Shown: piece after piece, positions 48,101-57,112 of the stretch | Numbering within the stretch: position 1 is the first letter of the stretch | How the letters are laid out: each line of letters starts with the position of its first letter | Origin: Kosakonia sp. BYX6 | GTDB lineage: Bacteria; Pseudomonadota; Gammaproteobacteria; Enterobacterales; Enterobacteriaceae | Assembly (NCBI RefSeq): GCF_038449125.1 | Contig: NZ_CP151800.1 | Span: forward strand, 654,406-718,405 | Reading direction: 5' to 3' | Length of the DNA stretch: 64,000 nucleotides | Made by a program: the position numbers and the translations under genes | Notes under the pieces: generated by a model | What the model was told of the DNA's origin: nothing | Databases searched by the model: none | The model's input: only the letters and a program-made list of their open reading frames with translations

Positions 48101-48399
48101 ATGATTTTAGTGAGGTTTTCTCATTTTTTTGCTGTGCATGCATCAGGTGCATGGTTTTGCGTTCGCCAGAATTACCCGTTATGGCTGTGCGCTGCCAGAT
48201 CTGGCGCGGATCCAGAGTGGTCATGCAACTGCATTAAAACCGACCCATAAAGCGGGCAGGCGAGGCGGGGAAAGCATTGCGCGCACTTATTAAAGCGGTT
48301 GCATAAAAAAACATACGGGCATCTTTTTTTACTTGCTTCTGCAGGGAAAAAGTAATAATTCGAATGTGAGTGACAGCCAACGTAGGATAGCTATAGCTG
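48101..48399. other. cos: cos region with cohesive-end site
   Basis: GGCGAGGCGGGGAAAGCAT at 48259-48277 matches the 19-nt P2 cohesive end as I remember it, except for the last base. The surroundings, with AT-rich DNA to the right and short palindromic words (GATCTGGCGCGGATC near 48199, GCATGCATCAGGTGCATG near 48137), are consistent with terminase binding. Terminase (P and M) would cut here to produce linear virion DNA. No gene is seen in this gap. Confidence 0.8.
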
Positions 48400-49785
48400 A
48401 TGGTGGACGAGATTGACTATTATGCTGGTGAGATGATCAGTTGTCAGAAAGGTTCTGTAGAGCTTGATGGTGAATATTATGTTGCGGAAATGTTGATGAC
48501 CGATGACAGCATAAAACTTAGAATATTCGACTTTAATGGAGAAATTAGGCGAGACTACATCGGTATGCTCTCAATAAATAAAGTGACTTTCATAAGTAGT
48601 TTTGGTAATTATTTGCTTTTTGGTCTTGATTTAAATGAAAACTCATTTATGAGGCTTGGCAATGATGGGGTATTCAAAGATTATTTATATTCTGCGCAAG
48701 GTTTTCTCAAGTCTAGAGGGGAATTGAGTACCGATGCTTCTTTTTCAAGTATTAGTGTTTTCGGAGAAAACCTTAAGAAATGGTCTGGTTGCACGCGAAA
48801 ATTGAATCGTATCATACAGAGAGGGATAATTAACCAACGGCCTCTCGAAAACGATTGCACTGAGTTTGAAAAATCTATCAGAGGGTTGGGTGATATTGGT
48901 CTCTATTATTCGTTTCGTTTAGGTGGCTTAGATGGTTTGCATACTGTAGGCATGTCGGTAACTCCACATGTCACTATAACTTTTGATGAGGAAATTTCTT
49001 TGGATAACCTCATTAAAAGCTATGTTGATTTATACATGCTTTTGCGATTTTTGATTGGTGAGTCACTGAATATTTCGCAAGTGAAGGTGGATAGCGATTC
49101 TTGTTTAGGCCGTAATGGGGCAGTCTTCTACCTCGCAGAAAAAAAAACGGAAAAAAACAGAGGCAACGTTGGTGTTTTTATTCCTTATTCCACACCTTAT
49201 TATGATGATTCTGAAGAAAAATTTCCGTCGATGGTATGGGATGCTTACTATAATCCTGATAATAATGATACAAAAGAACTCATAAAAAAATATGTCACAT
49301 ATACTATGGTGAATAGTAATGAGGAAAGGTTTTTAGGTTTCTACAGAATAATCGAAACGATGACAATTAAAAAATCATCCTATGTTGATGAAAATAGATT
49401 GTCGGAGCTGCTCAAAAGAAGTAGGCGTTTCTTTGCTAAAAATTTTCCTGAAGCATCAATTAGTGATTTTTTTCGCGCTGTGAAACGAGCTAATAAAAGC
49501 AAGCACAATACGGAAAGCTCTATTCATCACTTCATAAAAAGTTTTCCGCAATCAATGATAGATGCTTTAAATCTGGATGATGTGAAAATTGGTGATATCT
49601 GTAGTTCGAGAAATAAAATAATTCATCAGCCTTTGTTTTCTGAGTCGCCGGAGAAAGTGTATAAATTTATGAAAATTACAGAGGCTCTAACTGTTTTAGC
49701 TATAATGTCCCGGCTTGGTATTTCAGTTGAAAAAATTGAGAGTATTGCGTTGTCAAATGGGTTGCAACATACATTTAGATTGTAA
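48400..49785 (+). CDS. ApeA-like HEPN-domain protein, 461 aa
   Basis: The protein resembles ApeA, a single-gene anti-phage system with a C-terminal HEPN ribonuclease domain. The N-terminal 250 residues are beta-rich (GEYYVAEMLMTDDSIKLRIFDFNGE) like the ApeA N-terminal domain. The C-terminal part starts NSNEERFLGFYRIIETM and carries the HEPN catalytic pattern R-x4-H in SSRNKIIHQPLF (near residue 410). Known HEPN toxins cut RNA and cause growth arrest upon infection. The length fits (about 450-460). It is strongly AT-rich and lies between cos and the portal gene, with a terminator after it. The family call is from memory. Confidence 0.7.
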   Translation: MVDEIDYYAGEMISCQKGSVELDGEYYVAEMLMTDDSIKLRIFDFNGEIRRDYIGMLSINKVTFISSFGNYLLFGLDLNENSFMRLGNDGVFKDYLYSAQGFLKSRGELSTDASFSSISVFGENLKKWSGCTRKLNRIIQRGIINQRPLENDCTEFEKSIRGLGDIGLYYSFRLGGLDGLHTVGMSVTPHVTITFDEEISLDNLIKSYVDLYMLLRFLIGESLNISQVKVDSDSCLGRNGAVFYLAEKKTEKNRGNVGVFIPYSTPYYDDSEEKFPSMVWDAYYNPDNNDTKELIKKYVTYTMVNSNEERFLGFYRIIETMTIKKSSYVDENRLSELLKRSRRFFAKNFPEASISDFFRAVKRANKSKHNTESSIHHFIKSFPQSMIDALNLDDVKIGDICSSRNKIIHQPLFSESPEKVYKFMKITEALTVLAIMSRLGISVEKIESIALSNGLQHTFRL

Positions 49786-49820
49786 GGGCAAACTCATTAA
49801 ATAGTGAGTTTGCCTTCATT
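49786..49820. terminator. Bidirectional terminator between ApeA-like gene and Q
   Basis: GGCAAACTCA (49787-49796) pairs with TGAGTTTGCC (49805-49814), one base after the ApeA-like stop. It separates two convergent genes, the other being portal gene Q. Confidence 0.8.
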
Positions 49821-49829
49821 GTTGTTTGA

Positions 49830-50855
49830 TTAAATAAAATCGTAAGGCCTGAAATTTATAATGTTTTGCCCCATGATATCGTTAATCTCTTTAATTCGTT
49901 CTTGGAGTGGGGTAAGTTCGTTTCTTACAAATACCTGTGCGGCCTTCACCACATCACCAAACCCTCCTGTATTATTTGGCATCATACCCATCATCTGAGG
50001 GGGAACACGATGAGCGCTCATAAGATCTTCAGCGCTTACCCTCTTAATATTAAAAAAATCATCTTTCGTAGCGACTTCGCTCAGCGGAACGATTTTAATT
50101 CCGTCGGCTTTTCCGTTCGGCGCGTAGAAAAACAGGTTTTTAAAATTTCCGAGCCCTTTCGAATCCCGCATCGCCTTGCGCAGCGCCTCGACATCGGTGC
50201 TGCTTTGCGCGGCATCAGTCACGTACATGATGTAACCGGCGTGCGCTCCGTTCTGGTAATACTTGCGGCGAAACAGCGTCGCGGATTCGTTCAGCCAGGC
50301 CGAATTAAGCGCGCTGAGATATTCCGGCATCCCATAAAGCTCCTGGTTGATGTCCGGCTCCAGAAGGTGAAACACAGAACCCGGCGCAAACTGATGCGCC
50401 TGCGTGTAGTTTTGAATGTACCAGTAGGTATTATCCTCCACTCCGCGCCGGGTGTATTTGGCCGGTGAGGTCTCAAGCTTCAGGGTTTTTCCTGAAACAC
50501 TGAGACGTTTCTCTAAAAATGCGTTACCAAATACAAGAAAATCCAATACAAATCGGCTGAAGTCCTGTGGTGAAAGTAAAGGGTGAGGAATAAAAGTTGA
50601 GGCCAGAATATTTCGCTTCACGTAAATCGGTGAGCTGTGGTGAACGGCGGCGCGCATACTTTTCGCTAGGCCGGAAAAGCTGACCGGCGGCTCATACCAC
50701 TGGCCGTTATCAATGCACTCCACATAATCGAGAATGTCGCGTTTATCGAGCACCGGCACCGGCTCGCCGAAGGTAAATGCCTCCATGCTCTGCGCGGGTG
50801 CGGCGGTGTGCTGGCGCGGTTTCGGGGTGAATTTTTGTTTTTTGTTTTTGCTCAT
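49830..50855 (-). CDS. Q: Portal protein, P2 gene Q type, 341 aa
   Basis: This protein forms the dodecameric ring at the capsid vertex through which DNA is packed. The typical stretches are ESATLFRRKYYQNGAHAGYIMYVTD, FFNIKRVSAEDLMSAHRVPPQMMGMMPNNTGGFGD and LTPLQERIKEINDIMGQNIINF. The length matches P2 Q (344). It follows terminase P on the same strand with an ATGA overlap, so the two are coupled. It is the first late operon left of the capsid genes. Confidence 0.94.
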   Translation of the reverse strand: MSKNKKQKFTPKPRQHTAAPAQSMEAFTFGEPVPVLDKRDILDYVECIDNGQWYEPPVSFSGLAKSMRAAVHHSSPIYVKRNILASTFIPHPLLSPQDFSRFVLDFLVFGNAFLEKRLSVSGKTLKLETSPAKYTRRGVEDNTYWYIQNYTQAHQFAPGSVFHLLEPDINQELYGMPEYLSALNSAWLNESATLFRRKYYQNGAHAGYIMYVTDAAQSSTDVEALRKAMRDSKGLGNFKNLFFYAPNGKADGIKIVPLSEVATKDDFFNIKRVSAEDLMSAHRVPPQMMGMMPNNTGGFGDVVKAAQVFVRNELTPLQERIKEINDIMGQNIINFRPYDFI

Positions 50856-52624
50856 CAGTTGAAGTCCAGAATGGAGGATGACGGCTGGCCGGTTGCGGCG
50901 GTCAGCGGTTCGTTAATCAGTACGTGCATGGTTGCCCAGGCGAGATCCGCGTGGCTGGCTTCCTCGGTGCGGCTGGCCTCATAAGTGGCGCTGCGACCGC
51001 TGCTGGTCATGGTTTTGCGGATGGACATGAAAGACTGCGTGATATCGGTCGCGCTGACGTCGTATTCGAGGCAACCGCGCGTGATGGTGTCTTTCGCTTT
51101 AAGCACCATTGCGGTTTTCATTTCCGGCGTATAGCGGATGTCGCGCGCTGCCGGGTAAAACGAGCGCACAAGCTGGAACACGCCCTGACCGAGGCCGGTT
51201 GAGTCGATGCCGATGTATTCCACGTTGTATTTTCGCGTGAGCGAGCGGATAGACTCGGCCTGAGTGGCAAAATCCATCCCTTTCCACTGGTGCCGCTCCA
51301 GAATGCGGAACTTGCCCCCGGCAACCACCGGCGGCGCGATCACCACACATCCGGCGCTGTCGCCACGGTGTGACGGGTCGTAACCAATCCACACCACGCG
51401 CTGGGCGAATGGCCGGTCGGCGAACGGCGAGTAGTCCTCCCATTCTTCCATGCTGTCGACCATGCAGCGTTGCAGCTCCTCGAACGGGAACACCGACGCC
51501 TTGTCGTCAACGAATTCACACATAAACAGGTTACGGAAGTCGTCTGCACTGTTTTCCCGCCTGAGCGCGTCGAGGTCGAACAGGGTACAGCCCCCGGCGA
51601 GCGCGTCCTCAATAGTGACAATCTGCCGCCACTGACCATCCGCACAGGCCACGCCCCGCGCTAACGCGGCGTGGCTGATATCAATTTCAACCCGCTCGCT
51701 GGCACTGGCGCGCCCACGGTTAAACAGGTCGCCAGACCAGAACGGGTAAGCGCCGTGACCGAGTGATGAGGGTGTCGAAAAATAGGTTGTGCGCAGGTGT
51801 TTTTGTGACGCCATGCCCGACGCCACTTTCCGTAATTTCTGGAAGTTGGGGATCCAGAAAATTTCATCAACATACAGGTCGCCGTTGTGGCTCTGCGCGG
51901 TGTTGGAGTTGGTGCCGAGAAACAACAGCTCAGCGCCATTGTTGCCGATGACAATCGGGTCGCCGCTCAGGTCAACATCCACCAGGCGGGCAAAGGCGAT
52001 GATGTATTTTCGGAACACATACGCCTGTGTTTTCGATGCGGATAAAAATATCTGGTTCTGACCGGTCGCCAGGGCGCGCAACAGCGCCTCGCGGGCAAAA
52101 TAAAATGTTGCGCCAATCTGACGCGATTTAAGGATGTGCCTGATACGGTGCTCAAGTCCGGCTTTATGCCAGCCGAGCTGATAGTCGAAAGACTGGTCGA
52201 AGAAAATCTCTCCCAGTTTTTCGATAGCTTCCTCGCTGAAAAAATTCTTTTTCGGCTTCCTGCGATCTCCCTTGTTGCGGTTTGCCACGTTCGGATTGAG
52301 ATCCGCCTCGTTGCCGGTCTGGCCGTAACGGTTGATGCGTGCAAAACGCTCCATCTGGCGCGCCAGAAAATCAGCGACCTTGAAATCATGGGCGGTCATA
52401 TCCGGCTTGGCGTAAAGCTGGATTAATCGCGCCTCCAGCGTATTTCCCACCCGGTCTAACGGCGCGGTGTCGTCCCATCTGTCGCGCTGTTTCCAGCTCT
52501 GAACCGTTGGCCGTTTGGTCTGCAACATCTCCGATATTTGCGGCACAGAAAACCCCTGCCAGTACAACAGCGCCGCCTGGCGTCGCGGGTCGTTAAGTAA
52601 TGTCGTGTCTGTGGTGATGGTCAT
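50855..52624 (-). CDS. P: Terminase ATPase subunit, P2 gene P type, 589 aa
   Basis: This is the packaging motor. An N-terminal helix-turn-helix binds DNA (ALLYWQGFSVPQISEMLQTKRPTVQSW); the Walker A-like LKSRQIGATFYFAREA lies near residue 165 and the Walker B LYVDEIFWIPN near 255. A C-terminal nuclease-like fold shows WIGYDPSHRGDSAGCVV and YIGIDSTGLGQGV. ATG at 52624 gives 589 aa (P2 P 590). It is divergent from scaffold gene O across a 176-bp region that should hold two late promoters controlled by Ogr. Confidence 0.95.
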   Translation of the reverse strand: MTITTDTTLLNDPRRQAALLYWQGFSVPQISEMLQTKRPTVQSWKQRDRWDDTAPLDRVGNTLEARLIQLYAKPDMTAHDFKVADFLARQMERFARINRYGQTGNEADLNPNVANRNKGDRRKPKKNFFSEEAIEKLGEIFFDQSFDYQLGWHKAGLEHRIRHILKSRQIGATFYFAREALLRALATGQNQIFLSASKTQAYVFRKYIIAFARLVDVDLSGDPIVIGNNGAELLFLGTNSNTAQSHNGDLYVDEIFWIPNFQKLRKVASGMASQKHLRTTYFSTPSSLGHGAYPFWSGDLFNRGRASASERVEIDISHAALARGVACADGQWRQIVTIEDALAGGCTLFDLDALRRENSADDFRNLFMCEFVDDKASVFPFEELQRCMVDSMEEWEDYSPFADRPFAQRVVWIGYDPSHRGDSAGCVVIAPPVVAGGKFRILERHQWKGMDFATQAESIRSLTRKYNVEYIGIDSTGLGQGVFQLVRSFYPAARDIRYTPEMKTAMVLKAKDTITRGCLEYDVSATDITQSFMSIRKTMTSSGRSATYEASRTEEASHADLAWATMHVLINEPLTAATGQPSSSILDFN

Positions 52625-52800
52625 GAATGCCTCGCCGTAATTGATACAGGGCAAGGCTACTTAAGCGCGGTCTGCGATTCGCTAAAGTGCTGATGTGTAG
52701 AGAGTAAGCCATCCAGGATTGATAGCGGGGGACGTGCCGGGTAGGGAAACTAGCCCTGACAAAACCGTGAATCCTTCACACACAATCAGGACTCCTGACG

Positions 52801-53658
52801 ATGGCAAAAAAAGTTTCAAAATTCTTTCGTATCGGCGTTGAGGGCGACACCTGCGACGGGCGCGAAATCAGTGCGGCGGATATTCAGGAAATGGCTGACG
52901 CGTTCGACCCTCGCGTCTACGGTTGCCGCATCAATCTCGAACATCTGCGCGGCATCCTGCCCGACGGTGCTTTCCAGCGTTATGGCGATGTGGTCGAGCT
53001 GAAAGCGGAAAAAATCGAAGACGATTCCGCGCTCAACGGCAAGCTGGCACTGTTTGGCAAAATCGCGCCGCTCGACACCCTGGTCGACATGGTTGGTAAA
53101 GGCCAGAAGGTTTACACCTCAATGGAAATTCACCCGAATTTCGCCAACAGCGGGAAATGCTACCTGACCGGCCTGGCGGTTACCGATGACCCGGCAAGCC
53201 TCGGCACGGAATATCTGGAATTCTGCCGCACCGCCAAACACAACCCGCTCCAGCGCTTCAAGGCCAGCCCCGAAACGCTGTTCTCGGTCGCCACGCTTGC
53301 CGAGCTGGAATTCGAGGACGTTCCCGAAACCCTGTTGAACAAACTGACCGACTCGGTCAAATCCATTTTCAGCCGCAAACAAACAAGCGATGACGCGCGA
53401 TTCAGCGATGTACATGAAGCAGTGACCACCATCGCCGAGCGTGTGCAGACCATCCACGACAGCGCCGAAACGCGTTTCTCTGCGCTGGAAACGGAGCTCG
53501 CAACCCTTAAGCAAAGCGTGACCGAGCAGGCCACCACAACCAGCGAGCAGTTCAGCACGCTCACCGCCACCCTGGACAAGACCGAAAGCAAAGCGCAGCC
53601 GCGCCGCAAACTGAGCACCGGCGGCGACGGTGCGGATGCGACCCTGACCGACTGCTAA
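52801..53658 (+). CDS. O: Capsid scaffold and protease, P2 gene O type, 285 aa
   Basis: This is the internal scaffolding protein with an N-terminal serine protease that trims itself and capsid protein N. The P2 catalytic triad positions Asp19, His48 and Ser107 are all conserved here (DTCDGRE, NLEHLRG, YTSMEIHPN). The C-terminal third is a helical scaffold (coiled coil, about residues 195-270). The length is that of P2 O (284). It is the first gene of the O-N-M-L capsid operon. Confidence 0.95.
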   Translation: MAKKVSKFFRIGVEGDTCDGREISAADIQEMADAFDPRVYGCRINLEHLRGILPDGAFQRYGDVVELKAEKIEDDSALNGKLALFGKIAPLDTLVDMVGKGQKVYTSMEIHPNFANSGKCYLTGLAVTDDPASLGTEYLEFCRTAKHNPLQRFKASPETLFSVATLAELEFEDVPETLLNKLTDSVKSIFSRKQTSDDARFSDVHEAVTTIAERVQTIHDSAETRFSALETELATLKQSVTEQATTTSEQFSTLTATLDKTESKAQPRRKLSTGGDGADATLTDC

Positions 53659-53692
53659 TCAGCCCCTTTTTCAGAACAGGAAAACAGACACA

Positions 53693-54835
53693 ATGCGTAA
53701 AGAAACCCGTTTTAAGTTTAATCAGTACCTGAGCCGCCTCGCCGAGCTGAACGGCGTCGGGGTTGAAGACCTGAGCAAGAAATTCAGCGTTGAACCGTCG
53801 GTGACGCAGACGCTGTTTGAAAAAATCCAGCAGTCCTCCTCGTTCCTGCAACAAATCAATATGGTCGTGGTGCGCGAGCTCACCGAGGAGAAAGTCGGTA
53901 TTGATGTTAATGGCACGATTGCCAGCACTGCCGACACTGACAACGGTGTGAAGCGCCAGACCGCCGATTTTTCGAAAATGGATGCGTACCGCTATTTCTG
54001 TAAGCCGGTGAACTTCGATTACCACCTGAAATACAACAAGCTCGATTTGTGGGCGCGTTATCAGGATTTTCAGATTCGTATCCGTAACGCGATCATCAAG
54101 CGCCAGGCGCTGGACTACATCACCATTGGTTTTAACGGTGTGAAACGCGCGGCAACATCTGACCGTGACGCTAACCCGCTGTTGCAGGATGTGGCGGTCG
54201 GCTGGTTGCAGAAATACCGCAACGACGCGCCGGAACGCGTGATGAATAACGTGACGGATGAAGCCGGCAACATCGTTTCTGACAAAATCACTGTGGGTAA
54301 AAAGGGCTATTACAAAAACCTCGACGCGCTGGTTATGGATGCGCATGAGTCGCTGATTGCCGAAATCCACCGCGAAAACCCGGATATGGTGGTGATTTGT
54401 GGCCGCCGCATCCTGACCGACAAGTATTTCCCGATGATCAACAAATTCCAGCCGAACAGCGAACAGCTTGCCGGTGAGCTGATTGTCGGCCAGAAAACTA
54501 TCGGCCAGCTCCAGTCCGTGCGCGCGCCGTTTTTCCCGGCCAACAGCATTTTCATTACCACGCTGGATAACATTTCCATCTATCTGTATGAGGACGGTCA
54601 TCGCCGCCACATCACCGAAAATCCGCAACTCGACCAGGTGGAAAACTACGAACAGGTAAAAGTCGATTTCGTTATCGAGGATTACGAAGCCGGTTGCCTG
54701 ATTGAAAACATCGAGATCCTTGAACCGGAAGAGAGCGACTCCCCGGAAGCGGAAATCGCGAAAGTGTTTGCCGCAGAGCTGGCCGACGCCATGAAAGTAC
54801 TGGCGGCGGGTAACACCACCGGCGAAGGAGCGTAA
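53693..54835 (+). CDS. N: Major capsid protein precursor, P2 gene N type, 380 aa
   Basis: This is an HK97-fold capsid protein of the P2 type. The N-terminal 30 residues (RKETRFKFNQYLSRLAELNGV) are the part removed by the O protease. FSKMDAYRYFCKPVNFDYHLKYNKLDLWARYQDFQ and MVVICGRRILTDKYFPMINKF are family stretches. It is slightly longer than P2 N (357), with an extended C-terminus (VFAAELADAMKVLAAGNTTGEGA) rich in Ala. It directly precedes terminase gene M (3-bp gap). Confidence 0.93.
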   Translation: MRKETRFKFNQYLSRLAELNGVGVEDLSKKFSVEPSVTQTLFEKIQQSSSFLQQINMVVVRELTEEKVGIDVNGTIASTADTDNGVKRQTADFSKMDAYRYFCKPVNFDYHLKYNKLDLWARYQDFQIRIRNAIIKRQALDYITIGFNGVKRAATSDRDANPLLQDVAVGWLQKYRNDAPERVMNNVTDEAGNIVSDKITVGKKGYYKNLDALVMDAHESLIAEIHRENPDMVVICGRRILTDKYFPMINKFQPNSEQLAGELIVGQKTIGQLQSVRAPFFPANSIFITTLDNISIYLYEDGHRRHITENPQLDQVENYEQVKVDFVIEDYEAGCLIENIEILEPEESDSPEAEIAKVFAAELADAMKVLAAGNTTGEGA

Positions 54836-54838
54836 CCG

Positions 54839-55585
54839 ATGGCGAGCCCCGCACAGCGTCACGCGATGCGGGTCTCGGCCATGCAGGCCGCGCAGCGGGA
54901 AAATGCCCCGCTGCGCCATGCCACCGCTTATGAGCAGATGCTCGTTAAGCTGGCCGCAGACCGCCGGACGCTAAAAGAAATCCACTCGAATGAACGCAAG
55001 GCCGAGAAAAAGCGCGATCTGTTACCGTTTTATCTGCCCTGGGTGACGGGCGTACTGGAAAACGGCACCGGCGCGCAGGATGACATTCTGGTGACGGTGA
55101 TGCTGTGGCGTCTCGATGCCGGGGATATCACCGGTGCGCTGGAAATTGCCCGCTACGCCCTGCGCTACAAGCTGGCGATGCCGGAAAAACATTCCCGCAC
55201 CGTGCCTTACATGCTCGCCGAAGAGGTGGCGCTGGCAGCGCTTCGCGCCCGCGATGCCGGTCAGCCGGTGAGTGCGGCAATTCTTCTCGATGCCATCAAC
55301 CTGACCAGCCAGGCCGACATGCCCGATGAAGTGCGCGCCCGCCTGCACAAAGTGGCTGGCCTGACGCTGCGTGATGCCGGTCAGCTCCCTGACGCAATGA
55401 CTCACCTCCAGCGGGCGAACCAGCTCGACCGTAACGCAGGCGTCAGGAAAGACATTGAGCGCCTTACGCGGGAGTTAAATCCAAAGCCTGTTGCCGTGAA
55501 AGCGCCCGCAAAAACCACGCAACAGAAAAAAACAGTGACACCGGCGAAACGTGGGCGGGGTCGCCCCCGCAAAGTCGCCGGTTAA
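54839..55585 (+). CDS. M: Terminase endonuclease subunit, P2 gene M type, 248 aa
   Basis: This is the small terminase that recognises and cuts cos. The sequence SPAQRHAMRVSAMQAAQRENAPLRHATAYEQMLVKLAADRRTLKEI and LPFYLPWVTGVLENGTGAQDDILVTVMLWRLDAGD follow P2 M, and the length is the same (247). The basic tail (TPAKRGRGRPRKVAG) contains an AT-hook-like GRGRPRK, which may bind the cos DNA minor groove. It is in the capsid operon between N and L. Confidence 0.93.
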   Translation: MASPAQRHAMRVSAMQAAQRENAPLRHATAYEQMLVKLAADRRTLKEIHSNERKAEKKRDLLPFYLPWVTGVLENGTGAQDDILVTVMLWRLDAGDITGALEIARYALRYKLAMPEKHSRTVPYMLAEEVALAALRARDAGQPVSAAILLDAINLTSQADMPDEVRARLHKVAGLTLRDAGQLPDAMTHLQRANQLDRNAGVRKDIERLTRELNPKPVAVKAPAKTTQQKKTVTPAKRGRGRPRKVAG

Positions 55586-55682
55586 AAGAATGCGCCCCGC
55601 GCCAGGGCGGCACGCCGGTCAATGAAGGTGTTTCACCTTAACGGCGACCGGCGTCCACCGCCCACCCTTTTCAGAGGTAGTC

Positions 55683-56189
55683 ATGACGACGCTGATTATT
55701 AAAAAAAACGACGAACCGCAGCCGGGAAATACGGTTGTCATTCCACCGCCCGCGGGCGACGAACCGGTAATTAAAAACACCTTTTTCTTTCCCGACATCG
55801 ACCCGAAACGGGTGCGCGAATCCATGCGTCTTGAGCAGACCATTGCCCCGGTGCGGCTTCGCGAAGCGATTAAAACAGGCATCGCCGAGACCAATGCGGA
55901 GCTGTACGACTGGCGCGCCAGCCAGATTAAGGCCGGTTTTGAGCGTCTCGCCGATGTGCCGTCGGACATGCTCGATGGTGAAAGCACCCGCGTTTTTTAT
56001 TACCAGCGCGCCGTGTGCGCAATGGCGACCGCCACGCTTTATGAACGCTATCGCGGCGTGGATGCCAGCGCGCGAGGTGACAAGAAAGCCGACAGCATCG
56101 ACACCACGATCGATGAGTTGTGGCGGGATATGCGCTGGTCAGTCGCCCGCATTCAGGACAAACCGCGCTGCATTGTGAGCCAGATCTGA
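55683..56189 (+). CDS. L: Head completion protein, P2 gene L type, 168 aa
   Basis: This is the head-completion (stabilisation) protein that closes the filled capsid. PDIDPKRVRESMRLEQTIAPVRLREAIKTGIAETNAEL and SVARIQDKPRCIVSQI (C-terminus) are typical, and the length equals P2 L (169). Its TGA overlaps the ATG of X, which places it at the junction from head to tail genes. Confidence 0.92.
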   Translation: MTTLIIKKNDEPQPGNTVVIPPPAGDEPVIKNTFFFPDIDPKRVRESMRLEQTIAPVRLREAIKTGIAETNAELYDWRASQIKAGFERLADVPSDMLDGESTRVFYYQRAVCAMATATLYERYRGVDASARGDKKADSIDTTIDELWRDMRWSVARIQDKPRCIVSQI

Positions 56190-56392
56190 TGAAGGTTTAT
56201 GCGCATCAGGGCGACACGCTTGATGTCATTTGCGTCCGGCATTACGGGCGCACTGTGGGCGTATTCGAGACCGTGCTCGCCGCGAATCCGGGGCTGGCTG
56301 AACTCGGCGCGGTGCTGCCGCATGGCACTGCCGTCGAACTACCGGAAACTGAAACCGCGCCTGTACAGGAAACGGTGAATTTATGGGACTGA
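56189..56392 (+). CDS. X: Tail protein X (LysM-like), 67 aa
   Basis: This is a small tail protein with a LysM-like fold (YAHQGDTLDVICVRHYG followed by ETVLAANPGLAELGAVLPHGTAVELP), similar to the GpU/X hub adaptor that may touch peptidoglycan. The length of 67 aa is identical to P2 X. The ATG at 56189 overlaps the L stop (TGATG). Confidence 0.92.
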   Translation: MKVYAHQGDTLDVICVRHYGRTVGVFETVLAANPGLAELGAVLPHGTAVELPETETAPVQETVNLWD

Positions 56393-56394
56393 GT

Positions 56395-56619
56395 ATGGAA
56401 AAGATAACCTCCTCGCTCGCCTACTGGATTAGCGTCGCGCTGACCTTTTTCGGCGCAATGACACCGCAGGATTTTGCCGCCTATTTTGGCGCGCTGGGTG
56501 TCGTCCTCACCGTTGGCGTGAACTGGTATTACCGCCGCAAAAGCTACGCGCTGCTGGCGCTCCAGCTCGGACAAAGCCCCCTGAGCGGTAAGGAGATTGG
56601 CAATGTCATCAATCGTTAA
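56395..56619 (+). CDS. Y: Holin, 74 aa
   Basis: This small membrane protein has two hydrophobic helices (about residues 7-25 and 34-50, SSLAYWISVALTFFG and AAYFGALGVVLTVGVNWY) and a basic C-terminal tail (YYRRKSYALL), the class II holin plan. It is located directly before the endolysin gene, where P2 has holin Y (93 aa), but differs in sequence and is more like holins of 21/HP1-type. It sets the lysis time by membrane pores. ATG at 56395 is preferred to 56383, which lies inside X. Confidence 0.8.
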   Translation: MEKITSSLAYWISVALTFFGAMTPQDFAAYFGALGVVLTVGVNWYYRRKSYALLALQLGQSPLSGKEIGNVINR

Positions 56620-57112
56620 GCGTTGCAGTGTGGCCGCTGTGCTGTTACTGGCGGCACTGGTGCCTGATTTTCGTTTGCTCCATATCTCGCAGGAAGGTCT
56701 TGCCCTGCTGGCTGACCTTGAGGGGTGCCGTCTGCGTCCTTACCAGTGCAGTGCGGGTGTATGGACATCAGGCATCGGCCACACTGCCGGGGTCACCCAA
56801 AAACGCGATATCACCGAGCGGGAAGCGGCTGAAAATCTGGTTGCTGACGTGCTTAACACTGAGCGCCGCCTTGCGGTGTGTGTGCCGGTGAAAATGCCGC
56901 AGCGGGTCTATGACGCACTGGTCAGTTTTTCTTTTAACGTCGGCACCGGCGCAGCCTGTAGGTCAACGCTGGTTTCGTATCTCAAACGTCACCAGTGGTG
57001 GCAGGCATGCGATCAGCTCACGCGCTGGGTTTATATCGATGGCGTCAAAAATACCGGGCTGGAAAACCGGCGCACGCGTGAGCGGGCTTACTGCCTTAAG
57101 GGGGCGGAATGA
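56603..57112 (+). CDS. K: Endolysin (GH24 lysozyme, SAR type), 169 aa
   Basis: This muramidase degrades peptidoglycan. After a weakly hydrophobic N-terminal signal-anchor (VAAVLLLAALV, about residues 10-20) the catalytic set E40-x8-C49-x5-T55 appears in LEGCRLRPYQCSAGVWTSGIGHT, the E-C/D-T triad of GH24 phage lysozymes. The anchor rich in Ala suggests signal-anchor-release export by Sec. It overlaps the holin 3' end by 17 bases and the lysB start by 4. Confidence 0.9.
   Translation: MSSIVKRCSVAAVLLLAALVPDFRLLHISQEGLALLADLEGCRLRPYQCSAGVWTSGIGHTAGVTQKRDITEREAAENLVADVLNTERRLAVCVPVKMPQRVYDALVSFSFNVGTGAACRSTLVSYLKRHQWWQACDQLTRWVYIDGVKNTGLENRRTRERAYCLKGAE

Noticed and set aside
53561-54919. 452-codon minus-strand frame
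   Set aside because: It is the antisense of capsid gene N; Phe- and Arg-rich nonsense composition.
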